From UBA7312 sp002715345 (GTDB lineage: Bacteria > Bacteroidota > Bacteroidia > Flavobacteriales > UBA7312), in contig CAXGIQ010000010.1 in NCBI GenBank assembly GCA_964009845.1, positions 1-22,579 on the forward strand: a stretch of 22,579 nucleotides of DNA, written 5' to 3'. Under the pieces are notes generated by a model. It made no database searches. It saw nothing but the letters and a program-made list of their open reading frames with translations, and was not told where the DNA came from. Every line of letters starts with the position of its first letter. Positions within the stretch are counted from its first letter, which is position 1. Shown one piece after another: positions 15,815 through 22,579 of this stretch. The position numbers and the translations under genes were made by a program.

Positions 15815-16746
15815 TGTAAACTTAGTGTTTCATTCATTTGAAATCCTCGCAAAAAATCACAAATAGCCATACGTTTTTTACCGGCTAATTGTATTTCTTC
15901 TAAACAAATATAGCCACCTTGCACAGCTACTTTTAAATGGCTTTTTCCATCTGTTAAAATGCTGCCTATTTTTGCTTCATGCGTACTTGCCTCTTTACTG
16001 CTTTTATACACTTTTAAACTATTTCCGTTACTTAGGGTAGTCCAAGAAGCAGGGTAAGGCGATAGTCCACGGATGTGGTTGTGTATGCTGTGTATGTCTT
16101 TGCTCCAGTCTATTTGGCAAGTATCTTTAAAGATTTTAGGGGCTTGTGTTGCTGTTCCTTCTTGCTTTATGTTAGGGGCTGTGCCATCGGCAATGGCATC
16201 TATGGTTTTACAAACCAACTGGCTGCCAATTTGCATCAGCTTATCATGTAAAACACCTGCGTTGTCATCCACTTCAATGCTTACCTTTTCTTGAAAAATA
16301 ATGTTTCCTGCATCTATTTGTTGTTCGATAAAAAAGGTGGTTACACCACTTGCTGTATCACCATTGATGACGGCCCAATTTATAGGTGCTGCACCTCTGT
16401 ATTTTGGTAGGAGTGAAGCGTGCAGGTTGAAGGTGCCGTATTTTGGCATATTCCAAACTGTTTCAGGCAACATTCGGAAAGCCACCACCACTTGTACATC
16501 CGCTTCTAAAGTTTTTAATTCCGCTAAAAAAGATTCATCTTTTAAATTAGTTGGTTGTAAAATAGGAATGTTTTGCGAAAGCGCATATTCCTTTACGGAA
16601 GAGGTGCGTAGTTTTTGGCCTCGGCCTGCAGGCTTATCTGGCACAGTAATTACTCCGACTACATGGTAGTTTTTCTCTACCAATGCTTGTAAAGAAGCTG
16701 TGGCAAAATCGGGCGTTCCCATGAAGACAATGCGCATATTTTTCAT
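15811..16746 (-). CDS. fmt: Methionyl-tRNA formyltransferase
   Basis: This 311-residue enzyme formylates the initiator methionyl-tRNA using 10-formyltetrahydrofolate, enabling bacterial translation initiation. The N-terminal formyltransferase domain begins MRIVFMGTPDFA and holds the catalytic Asn107, His109 (NLHASLLPKYRGAAPINW) and Asp145 (QQIDAGNII), matching Asn108, His110 and Asp146 of E. coli. The PDKPAGRGQKL loop for tRNA acceptor recognition is intact. The C-terminal OB-like domain follows from about residue 205. The length is typical. ATG at 16746 is used; a second ATG three codons on (16737) is also possible. It lies 31 bases after recQ and overlaps the trmH-like gene by four bases. 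Confidence 0.96.
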   Translation of the reverse strand: MKNMRIVFMGTPDFATASLQALVEKNYHVVGVITVPDKPAGRGQKLRTSSVKEYALSQNIPILQPTNLKDESFLAELKTLEADVQVVVAFRMLPETVWNMPKYGTFNLHASLLPKYRGAAPINWAVINGDTASGVTTFFIEQQIDAGNIIFQEKVSIEVDDNAGVLHDKLMQIGSQLVCKTIDAIADGTAPNIKQEGTATQAPKIFKDTCQIDWSKDIHSIHNHIRGLSPYPASWTTLSNGNSLKVYKSSKEASTHEAKIGSILTDGKSHLKVAVQGGYICLEEIQLAGKKRMAICDFLRGFQMNETLSLQ

Positions 16747-16777
16747 CTAGAAAATATTTGTGTCAAAACTAAAGAAA

Positions 16778-18682
16778 TTAACGCACCCAAATTAGTTTTT
16801 CATTTTCTGTAAATTCAAGCTGCCCGTTATCATGTAAAAATTGAATAACATGAATCATTTTATCTTCTCTAAACTCTATTATTTTTAAGATGATATCATT
16901 GGTGCTTAAGGGGTTTTCAGTGATTAGATTCTCAATAGCTCTTGTTATTTTTTCAAATTCTGAATCTGTTATATCTAGCTTATTTCGCTCTAAGCACACA
17001 TCACATATACCACAGCGCACTTGATTTTCTTCGCCGAAATAATCGAGCAGGAAAGAGGAACGGCAACGATACTGATTTTTTACATAGGCAACTATGGCTG
17101 CTGCTTTACCTTCTTCAATCGCTTTTCGTTTTACCAATGTTTCTTTTGATATAGGTAGCATTTTAGCATCTACACGCGCCATGCTGAAGAATATTTTAGG
17201 TGTGCTGTTTTGGGGTAAATACTCCAGAATATTCATGTTGTGTAATTTCTGAAGGTAGTATTTTACATCTTGTGTACTATGTCCTGATCGCTTGGCAAGT
17301 ATGCTTTCCTGAATTTTGGTGAAACTATCAAAAACATTTCCGTAAGAGCGTAAAATTGTTTTAACCAAACGGTCGTAAATTGGGTTTTCTATTTGAAATT
17401 GGTACAGTTCTCCGTGTTTTACCTTTAAGTGTATGCGAGAGGGTTGTCGTACAGAATCCGTTAGTCTGATGTATCCTTCACGCTCTAAAAGTTTAAGTGT
17501 GTTATAGCTTTTAAGAGGTGGTAATTTGTACTTGTCGCAAAATTCTTGCAAATGAAACTCAAAACCCTCTCCTTGAGCAGAGCCAATAGCAATTTGTAAA
17601 TGATTAGCTAAATGTTGGTACACACCCCTAATTTCTTCTAATTCTGGGTAATGCTCTTCAATGTGTTTTTTGAGTTGACTGATATCAAAACTATTGGTGA
17701 GTAAAATGGCATAGGCCATTTTTTCGTCTCTTCCAGCTCGCCCTGATTCTTGAAAATATGCTTCTGGAGAAGAAGGTAAATGCATATGTACCACCAATCG
17801 TACATTAGGTTTGTCTATACCCATCCCAAAAGCATTGGTAGCCACCATTACTCGTACATGATTTTGTTTCCATTGCTTTTGTTTAGTGTCTCTATCAATT
17901 ATATCTAATCCGCCATGGTAAAAATGTGCTGATATATTATGCTCTTGTAAAAGTTGGTAAATTCGTTTGGTTTCTTTTCGTGTGTTGCAATAAACTATGC
18001 AAGAACCCTTAACTCTTTGAAGTACGCGTAATAATTTTCCATCTTTATCTTCTTGTTCCAAAACTACATAAGAGAGTTTTGGTCTGAGGAAACTTTTATG
18101 CCATACATTTGATTTTTTGAATAGGAGTTTATTTTGTATGTCCTTCACCACATCAGGAGTGGCTGTAGCGGTTAGCGCTAATAAAGGAGCGTCTATGAAT
18201 GATCTGATTTCAGCTATTTTAAGATAGGCCGGTCTAAAATCGTAACCCCATTCTGAAATACAGTGCGCCTCATCAACAGTAATAAGATTAATGCGCATTT
18301 TTTTGAGTCGCTCTTGCACCATTTTGTTTTGTAAACGCTCAGGAGAGAGGTAAAGAAATTTGAAACTTCCATATATGCAGTTATCAAGTGCAATATCTAC
18401 TTCTGATAGTGTCATTACAGAAGTTAAAGTCATAGCTTTTATTCCCTTTGATTGTAAGGAAGATACCTGGTCTTTCATCAAAGCAATGAGGGGAGATACA
18501 ACCAAGCAAATACCGTCTTGCATCATACTTGGGACTTGGTAGCATATGGATTTACCTCCTGCGGTCGGAAGTAGGGCTAAAGTGTCTCGTCCAGCCATTA
18601 CTTCATTGATAATTTCTTCCTGTGAAGAACGGAAGGAGTTGAACCCCCAATATTTAGTGAGTATTTGCAGTGGGCTGAGCAT
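16778..18682 (-). CDS. recQ: RecQ-family ATP-dependent DNA helicase with displaced zinc motif
   Basis: This 634-residue 3'-to-5' superfamily 2 helicase acts in recombination and fork repair. The core is complete: FRSSQEEII (Q motif), Walker A TAGGKS (ending near residue 45), DEAH at 137-140, ALTATATP, and SGRAGRDE near 313-320. The zinc site Cys540, Cys557, Cys560, Cys563 keeps the exact C-x16-C-x2-C-x2-C spacing of E. coli RecQ, but lies about 160 residues later in the protein. A region with winged-helix-like segments (LQEFCDKYKLP, YNTLKLLEREGYIRLT) sits between the core and the zinc site. I see no HRDC domain; the C-terminal part (about 575-634) looks like another small helical domain. ATG at 18682 is preferred to a GTG at 18688. 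It starts 17 bases after the upstream ATPase gene. Confidence 0.92.
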   Translation of the reverse strand: MLSPLQILTKYWGFNSFRSSQEEIINEVMAGRDTLALLPTAGGKSICYQVPSMMQDGICLVVSPLIALMKDQVSSLQSKGIKAMTLTSVMTLSEVDIALDNCIYGSFKFLYLSPERLQNKMVQERLKKMRINLITVDEAHCISEWGYDFRPAYLKIAEIRSFIDAPLLALTATATPDVVKDIQNKLLFKKSNVWHKSFLRPKLSYVVLEQEDKDGKLLRVLQRVKGSCIVYCNTRKETKRIYQLLQEHNISAHFYHGGLDIIDRDTKQKQWKQNHVRVMVATNAFGMGIDKPNVRLVVHMHLPSSPEAYFQESGRAGRDEKMAYAILLTNSFDISQLKKHIEEHYPELEEIRGVYQHLANHLQIAIGSAQGEGFEFHLQEFCDKYKLPPLKSYNTLKLLEREGYIRLTDSVRQPSRIHLKVKHGELYQFQIENPIYDRLVKTILRSYGNVFDSFTKIQESILAKRSGHSTQDVKYYLQKLHNMNILEYLPQNSTPKIFFSMARVDAKMLPISKETLVKRKAIEEGKAAAIVAYVKNQYRCRSSFLLDYFGEENQVRCGICDVCLERNKLDITDSEFEKITRAIENLITENPLSTNDIILKIIEFREDKMIHVIQFLHDNGQLEFTENEKLIWVR

Positions 18683-18699
18683 ACCCACGAATATAAGGA

Positions 18700-19206
18700 T
18701 TAGATTTGAGAAAGAATAAACTTCACCCTTTCTTCTACATTAGTAAGTGGTATTTCAATTAATTCATAATCAAATGACTGATAAATATCTCGTAAAGATT
18801 TATGAATAGCAATAGCTTCTTCAAAACTTTCAAGTCGTTCGGAATCTTGGTGATATATTTCCTCCCATGCTGGAGCTATAAAAACTTTTGATTCGTAGCG
18901 ATGTGCTTTTAAGTCTGTTAGCATCTTCTTTGGAATTGGTATGTTTTGCACCTTCATATAGGCTAATCCATCCAACATACTTCTATCGTAAAAATGCAGT
19001 TTTGTAGCGGCTAAATACTGTGTTTTTCGCTCTTGAAAGACAGCAGCTTCAAAATCGAAGTTTTTAGCTGAAGTTTGTATGTTTTGTACCTTAATAATTC
19101 TTCTAGAAACTTCTTCAAAGCAAGGGTAGCCTATTTGTTGAAAATATTCAATAATGCTACTTTTTCCAGTAGCAGGACCACCTGTAATGATGAAGCGTTG
19201 AATCAT
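18700..19206 (-). CDS. AAA_28-type P-loop ATPase/kinase-like protein
   Basis: This is a 168-residue single-domain P-loop protein. It begins IQRFIITGGPATGKSS, giving Walker A GGPATGKS (residues 9-16), followed by GYPCFEEVSRRII, a pattern of the AAA_28 family. FYDRSMLDGLAYM carries a conserved Asp-Arg, and a terminal IPLTNVEERVKFIL segment follows, as in nucleotide- or nucleoside-kinase-like folds. The true substrate of bacterial AAA_28 proteins is not known to me; a small-molecule kinase or an NTPase are both possible. Its ATG overlaps the stop of the 26-residue ORF upstream by four bases (ATGA), so translation is likely coupled. recQ follows 17 bases later. Confidence 0.8.
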   Translation of the reverse strand: MIQRFIITGGPATGKSSIIEYFQQIGYPCFEEVSRRIIKVQNIQTSAKNFDFEAAVFQERKTQYLAATKLHFYDRSMLDGLAYMKVQNIPIPKKMLTDLKAHRYESKVFIAPAWEEIYHQDSERLESFEEAIAIHKSLRDIYQSFDYELIEIPLTNVEERVKFILSQI

Positions 19207-19283
19207 ATAACCACACCCAATAGTGCTATTCCAGCACCGAATACTAACGAGCCAAAAAGAATAATATATATTAATGGATTCAT
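19203..19283 (-). CDS. 26-residue single-pass membrane peptide, unannotated small ORF
   Basis: This ORF encodes 26 residues starting MNPLIYIILFGSLVFG and ending GIALLGVVI. There is not one charged side chain; it is a single hydrophobic helix with glycines at 11, 16, 18 and 23, suitable for helix packing in the membrane. Its ATG overlaps the TGA of the upstream methyltransferase as ATGA (19280-19283). Its own TGA overlaps the ATG of the downstream ATPase as ATGA (19203-19206). Precise four-base overlaps at both ends are what coupled genes show and are unlikely by chance. Its function is unknown; it might anchor or regulate a neighbour. It is too short for routine gene callers. The overlap geometry and composition are seen directly; expression is inferred. 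Confidence 0.7.
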   Translation of the reverse strand: MNPLIYIILFGSLVFGAGIALLGVVI

Positions 19284-20005
19284 TTTTGAGCTACAATTAT
19301 TAAGCGATTCGAATGTAAAACATCAAAATCATTGAGTTCGTAATCACCCCACAAATCTACAACATTCAATCCTGCTTTTTGTAGATAATGACTGAAATCG
19401 CTCAAACCTAATGCTTGTACCTTTTCTTGGTAGTGGTGGTTCTTCCCGCTATCTGTAAAACGAATGTCTTTTAAGATATATCCTTTTTCTACTTTTCGTT
19501 GGATGTGAAAACGAATATTCTCAACGGTTTTCATTTCTTCTTCTACTAGCTTTAAAACAACTTTTTTAGCGTTCATGAAGTCAATGATAAGTTTCCCTCC
19601 CTTTTTTAGATTTTTTGCCATTGCATTGATTGCTCTTTGATTATCGTTATCTGTTTCGAAATAACCAAAACTTGTGAATAAATTCAAAGCATAATCAAAA
19701 TGACTCTCTAGATATGTTTCACGCATATCGTGTTGTTGAAAATGTAAGGATTCACTGGAATGCTTACTTGCTTCTTTTATGCTTTCTGCAGATAAATCAA
19801 TACCATGTATATTAAAACCATTTTGGTGTAGAAATTTGGAATGTCTTCCTTTCCCACAAGCCACATCTAAAAAGATTGCTTCTTTTGACGGTTTTAGCTG
19901 TTGAAGTAAATGTTGAATGAAATGCTTCGCCTCCCACTGATTTCTATCTTTATATAAAAGGTGGTAGTAAGGTGTGTTAAACCATGTAGTGAACCAATTC
20001 TTCAT
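19280..20005 (-). CDS. Class I SAM-dependent methyltransferase, substrate unknown
   Basis: This is a 241-residue soluble Rossmann-fold methyltransferase. Motif I is FLDVACGKGRHSKFL, followed by HGIDLSAESI (motif II acidic residue), HDMRE, and LNLFTSFGYF in the motif IV position, then LKKGGKLIIDFMN (motif V/VI). It resembles small-molecule methyltransferases of the Methyltransf_25 or UbiE-like type rather than a DNA or rRNA enzyme, but I cannot name the substrate. The frame is open upstream by 44 more codons, into the neighbouring gene region, but ATG at 20005 (MKNWFTTWFNTPYYHLLY) is chosen because a perfect promoter box lies 4 bases before it. It heads the minus-strand run and overlaps the 26-residue ORF by four bases. 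Confidence 0.83.
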   Translation of the reverse strand: MKNWFTTWFNTPYYHLLYKDRNQWEAKHFIQHLLQQLKPSKEAIFLDVACGKGRHSKFLHQNGFNIHGIDLSAESIKEASKHSSESLHFQQHDMRETYLESHFDYALNLFTSFGYFETDNDNQRAINAMAKNLKKGGKLIIDFMNAKKVVLKLVEEEMKTVENIRFHIQRKVEKGYILKDIRFTDSGKNHHYQEKVQALGLSDFSHYLQKAGLNVVDLWGDYELNDFDVLHSNRLIIVAQK

Positions 20006-20009
20006 AATG

Positions 20010-20017
20010 CAAAGATA
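20010..20017 (-). promoter_or_regulatory. -7 promoter element of the methyltransferase-recQ-fmt run
   Basis: On the minus strand this reads TATCTTTG, a perfect TAnnTTTG match. Four bases separate it from the ATG at 20005, predicting a leaderless or nearly leaderless mRNA. It is the only good promoter match I see for the whole minus-strand run down to 15125. Confidence 0.6.
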
Positions 20018-20041
20018 AATCTTCTTGAAGAGATAAAAATG

Positions 20042-20049
20042 TAATTTTG
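20042..20049 (+). promoter_or_regulatory. -7 promoter element of the rlmL-like gene
   Basis: TAATTTTG matches TAnnTTTG exactly, 20 bases before the ATG at 20070. It is divergent from the minus-strand element 24 bases away. Confidence 0.55.
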
Positions 20050-20069
20050 CAGCTGAATAAAAAGCAAGC

Positions 20070-21221
20070 ATGCAGAATTTTAAAATGATAGCGAAAACCC
20101 AATTGGGTTTAGAGGAAGTCTTAGCAGAAGAGCTCATACAATTAGGCGCTCAACAAGTGACAGTACTAAACAGAGCGGTATGTTTTGTGGGCGACCTTGG
20201 TTTCATGTATAAAGCGAACTTATGTTTAAGAACAGCCATTCGTATTCTACAGCCCATTCATCAGCTAACAGCTAGAAGAGATGTGCAGTTGTATGAAGAA
20301 GCAAAAAAGTTTGAATGGGATCAGTACATTGATGTAAACAATACGATTGCTGTAAATGCTGCTGTAAGTTCAGATTTTTTTAATCACAGCCACTATGTAG
20401 CATTGAAAGTAAAAGATGCTATTGTTGATTATTTTAGAGACATAAGTAGAGGTAAGCGTCCTAATGTGGATGTGAAAAATCCAGATGTGCGTATCAATGT
20501 GCATATATCTAATGATAAGTGCAACATCTCTTTAGATAGTTCGGGAGATTCCTTGCATAAAAGAGGGTATAGGCATGTTATTAATAATGCACCTATTAGC
20601 GAAGTATTGGCGGCAGGATTAATTCTTTTAAGTGATTGGGACAAAGAGAGCGACTTTTTGGATCCCATGTGCGGCTCCGGAACCTTAGCTATAGAAGCTG
20701 CAATGATTGCTTGTAATATACCGCCAGCTCTACATAGGAAAGAGTTTGGTTTTATGAATTGGAAAAATTTTGATGAGCAGCTATGGAATACAATTAAGGA
20801 TTCAGCTCTAAATAAAGTAAAAGATTTTCCTGGAAAAATTATTGCTTGTGATAGAGCGTTTGCATCTATTAGAAAAGCAGAAGCTAATATCAAAGATGCC
20901 TTATTAGATGAAATTATAGAGGTACATAGGATGAACTTTATTAAAAAGCCCTACCTATTTGAAAATAAAGGGGTGATATTGTTTAATCCTCCTTACGGTG
21001 AGCGTTTAGAGGCGGATGTAAATGCACTATACGGACAGATAGGAGATACCTTTAAAAAGAATTATGCTGGCTGTTCGGCTTGGCTTATCACCTCGGATAT
21101 GGAAGCAGTAAAGCACATTGGCTTAAAACATACAAAAAGAATAAAACTCTTTAATGGGCAACTCGAATGTCGTTTCTTGAAATACGAAATGTATGAGGGG
21201 AGTAAGAAACAGAAGAAGTAA
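20070..21221 (+). CDS. THUMP-domain 23S rRNA guanine-N2-methyltransferase, RlmL/YpsC-like
   Basis: This 383-residue protein pairs an RNA-binding THUMP domain with a class I methyltransferase. The N-terminal segment KTQLGLEEVLAEELIQLG opens a ferredoxin-like and THUMP region (to about residue 155). Motif I is DPMCGSGTLAIEAA (198-211) and the catalytic motif IV is NPPYG (306-310), the signature of N2-guanine methyltransferases. It matches the single-domain RlmL type (m2G2445 in E. coli numbering) without the RlmK half found in E. coli, as in Bacillus YpsC. Target assignment is inferred from the family. The gene is divergent from the methyltransferase-recQ run, with its own promoter box 20 bases upstream, and ends at a strong shared terminator. 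The C-terminus is a basic tail (SKKQKK). Confidence 0.9.
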   Translation: MQNFKMIAKTQLGLEEVLAEELIQLGAQQVTVLNRAVCFVGDLGFMYKANLCLRTAIRILQPIHQLTARRDVQLYEEAKKFEWDQYIDVNNTIAVNAAVSSDFFNHSHYVALKVKDAIVDYFRDISRGKRPNVDVKNPDVRINVHISNDKCNISLDSSGDSLHKRGYRHVINNAPISEVLAAGLILLSDWDKESDFLDPMCGSGTLAIEAAMIACNIPPALHRKEFGFMNWKNFDEQLWNTIKDSALNKVKDFPGKIIACDRAFASIRKAEANIKDALLDEIIEVHRMNFIKKPYLFENKGVILFNPPYGERLEADVNALYGQIGDTFKKNYAGCSAWLITSDMEAVKHIGLKHTKRIKLFNGQLECRFLKYEMYEGSKKQKK

Positions 21222-21224
21222 TAA

Positions 21225-21249
21225 AAAAAGCGGCCATGAGCCGCTTTTT
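21225..21249. terminator. Bidirectional intrinsic terminator between convergent genes
   Basis: Arms AAAAAGCGGC (21225-21234) and GCCGCTTTTT (21240-21249) pair perfectly over 10 bases around a CATGA loop. The A run on one side and T run on the other let it terminate both the rlmL-like gene (stop 21221) and the opposing gene (stop 21264). Confidence 0.92.
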
Positions 21250-21263
21250 ATTTAAATCATAAA

Positions 21264-22579
21264 TTAAAATTCAATCAACTCTTGGGCTTTCTTGATTGAA
21301 ATTTGTTCTCCATTGAAGAATGCAATGATATAAGCATTTTCAAACCCTTCAGCTTTAGCATCTATCAACAATTCTTGTGCTTTTGGTAAACCTGTAAATT
21401 CTCCAATAGTGTAGCGAATTAAACCTTCGCCCACAATTGTTTTCTCATGTCCTTCAATATTATCGAATTTTTCAAAAGTTTCTTCAGTATCATTACTTCC
21501 TAGTGTTCCAAGTAATATTTTAAAAACTACATCTCCATACATAGTAGGTGTTTCTAATTCAGCTTGCTGATCTAGGTAATTCTCTGCATTAACAAGCTCA
21601 TCATCTTTTATTGCTATGATTTTCGCATCTTCATAACCAACCAAATATCCTTCATTTCTATGATTTGCGGCTTCCTCATAACTTGAAAATTCACCAGAGA
21701 AAACATGGAAAAATCCATCTTTTCCTTTAAACCATATTAAGTCACTAATATCAAAGAAGCTGGAATCAGGTTCTTCAAAAACACCTAACTCTACTCTGAA
21801 TATAATGTTTTCTACTGGTGGTAAGGCAGCAGCAGCAGCAGCACTTCTGAGATTTTCTTCTCTATTTAGTTCATCTTCTGACACTGCTCTAAGTACGCCT
21901 CGATTATCTTCTAAGACAAAAGCGCTTAAATAACCTTTTGACATTAATTCTTTTTGGTGCAGTCTAGCTTCTAAAACATCTTCAAAATCTCCTGCAGTGT
22001 AAATAGTTACTTTACCTTCGATAGTACTTTCTAGGTTACCGATGCTTAAAAGCTTGTTTATTGTAGCAGCATCCATCCCCTTCTCAGCCATTGCGATTTG
22101 AATTTTGTATATAACTGTACTGCTTAAGTCAATTTGTATTCCAGGTTTAGCATTATCAATATTATACTTTTCTTGCTGTTCAATTTCTTGGAAGATAATT
22201 GGCTTAAAAATGTTTATTTCTAAAGTATCACCTTTTTTATTAATCATCTGTTTAGTGATTTTCATATACTCTTCCTTGGGATATGTAGTAGCTAAATAGG
22301 AGTCAGCATCAGATCTAGATGCAGCGTTAATATAAGAGAGATACAATTCCTCACCCATTTTATCCGTAACCTGAACACCCACTCTGTTTACAATAGCTCC
22401 TTTTGGAGTATTGAGTTCTTGATCTAAATAATCCGCAACACCATCTAAGTCACTATCAACAGGACATCCATTTGCATTGACATCTACATTTTTAGGTGTT
22501 TTAGGGCAGAAGTCATCAATGTCAGATACGCCATCATGATCGCTATCAGTTTCATCTAAAATTTTGAAGTTTACATCTG
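21264..22579 (-). CDS. C-terminal part of a cell-envelope protein with TSP3-like and SPOR-like repeats (5' end outside window)
   Basis: The frame is open to the right edge, so the start is not in the window; a GTG at 22382 is internal. The part near the edge carries calcium-binding-type repeats: DSDHDGVSDIDDFCPKTP, then NGCPVDSDLDGVADYLD, as in thrombospondin type 3 or OmpA-linker repeats. Three SPOR-like repeats follow, at about 22115-21888, 21806-21597 and 21530-21297. Each has a first strand (VIYKIQIAM, IIFRVELGV, VVFKILLGT) and a later YTxGxF or VFSGEF strand followed by a helix with conserved Ala. A six-alanine linker lies between the first and second. I recall similar repeats in Bacteroidota OmpA/PD40 envelope proteins, so periplasmic or outer-membrane glycan contact is plausible but inferred. 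It ends at the shared terminator. Confidence 0.75.
   Translation of the reverse strand, partial: DVNFKILDETDSDHDGVSDIDDFCPKTPKNVDVNANGCPVDSDLDGVADYLDQELNTPKGAIVNRVGVQVTDKMGEELYLSYINAASRSDADSYLATTYPKEEYMKITKQMINKKGDTLEINIFKPIIFQEIEQQEKYNIDNAKPGIQIDLSSTVIYKIQIAMAEKGMDAATINKLLSIGNLESTIEGKVTIYTAGDFEDVLEARLHQKELMSKGYLSAFVLEDNRGVLRAVSEDELNREENLRSAAAAAALPPVENIIFRVELGVFEEPDSSFFDISDLIWFKGKDGFFHVFSGEFSSYEEAANHRNEGYLVGYEDAKIIAIKDDELVNAENYLDQQAELETPTMYGDVVFKILLGTLGSNDTEETFEKFDNIEGHEKTIVGEGLIRYTIGEFTGLPKAQELLIDAKAEGFENAYIIAFFNGEQISIKKAQELIEF
21826..21843. repeat. Six-copy GCA/TGC trinucleotide tract
   Basis: Six tandem GCA units (plus strand) encode most of a six-alanine linker in the envelope-protein gene on the minus strand. 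Copy-number change would alter linker length without frameshift. Confidence 0.8.

Noticed and set aside
20006..20137. 44-residue N-terminal extension of the methyltransferase
   Set aside because: It would cross the divergent promoters and antisense the rlmL-like start; ATG at 20005 has a perfect promoter box and family-like N-terminus.
20429..20893. 154-codon minus-strand ORF inside the rlmL-like gene
   Set aside because: It is a complement of conserved methyltransferase coding sequence with no domain of its own.
1..22579. Search for CRISPR arrays, tRNA/rRNA genes, insertion sequences, toxin-antitoxin or defence systems
   Set aside because: No spaced direct repeats, terminal inverted repeats with transposase, cloverleaf-like sequence or recognisable defence domains were seen by eye; a covariance-model or HMM scan was not possible.

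Overview
This window is a 22.6 kb AT-rich piece of a Bacteroidota chromosome, most likely Flavobacteriales-like (the lower rank is a guess). The evidence is a dense set of lineage markers: type IX secretion system (T9SS) cargo proteins with both known C-terminal sorting-domain types, the T9SS component PorQ, a roughly 400-residue IspH, a GlmU-like fusion of the Bacteroidota type, promoter elements resembling TAnnTTTG, and almost no Shine-Dalgarno sequences. I see no rRNA, tRNA, CRISPR array, transposase, integrase or phage gene, and no gene-free stretch longer than about 130 bases.

Layout. (1) 2-3794, plus strand: a tight run of three exported T9SS cargo genes (the C-terminal end of a first gene, a choice-of-anchor-L protein, and a sialidase-like beta-propeller). 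(2) 3832-6267: priA. (3) 6299-6856: a small PKD-domain T9SS cargo protein. (4) 6910-8055: a GlmU-like sugar-phosphate nucleotidyl/acetyltransferase, then lon (8167-10605) behind a near-perfect sigma-54 promoter. (5) 10654-11304: an exported protein of unknown function, closed by a strong terminator. (6) 11400-13096: porQ and cmk, overlapping by ATGA. (7) ispH (minus) meets cmk tail to tail and diverges from pdxH (plus) through back-to-back promoters. (8) 15005-15115: the decayed first 37 codons of an exported-protein gene. (9) 20005-15125, minus strand: one long run of SAM methyltransferase, an unannotated 26-residue membrane ORF, an AAA_28-like ATPase, recQ, fmt and a TrmH-type methyltransferase. 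(10) 20070-21221: an RlmL-like THUMP methyltransferase diverging from that run. (11) 21264 to the right edge: the C-terminal part of a protein with thrombospondin-type-3-like calcium repeats and three SPOR-like repeats.

How the genes fit together. Most are housekeeping genes: replication restart and recombination (priA, recQ), protein quality control (lon), translation initiation and RNA modification (fmt, trmH-like, rlmL-like), cofactor and isoprenoid supply (pdxH, ispH), nucleotide metabolism (cmk) and cell-envelope sugar activation (glmU-like). Interleaved are secretion genes: porQ for the T9SS machine and four cargo genes that would use it. I found no clear new defence or mobile system. 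The best candidates for undescribed biology are the 26-residue uncharged membrane peptide, coupled to its neighbours by ATGA overlaps at both ends, and the sigma-54 control of lon. A recurring placement of the promoter box 4-6 bases before the start codon also predicts leaderless mRNAs.
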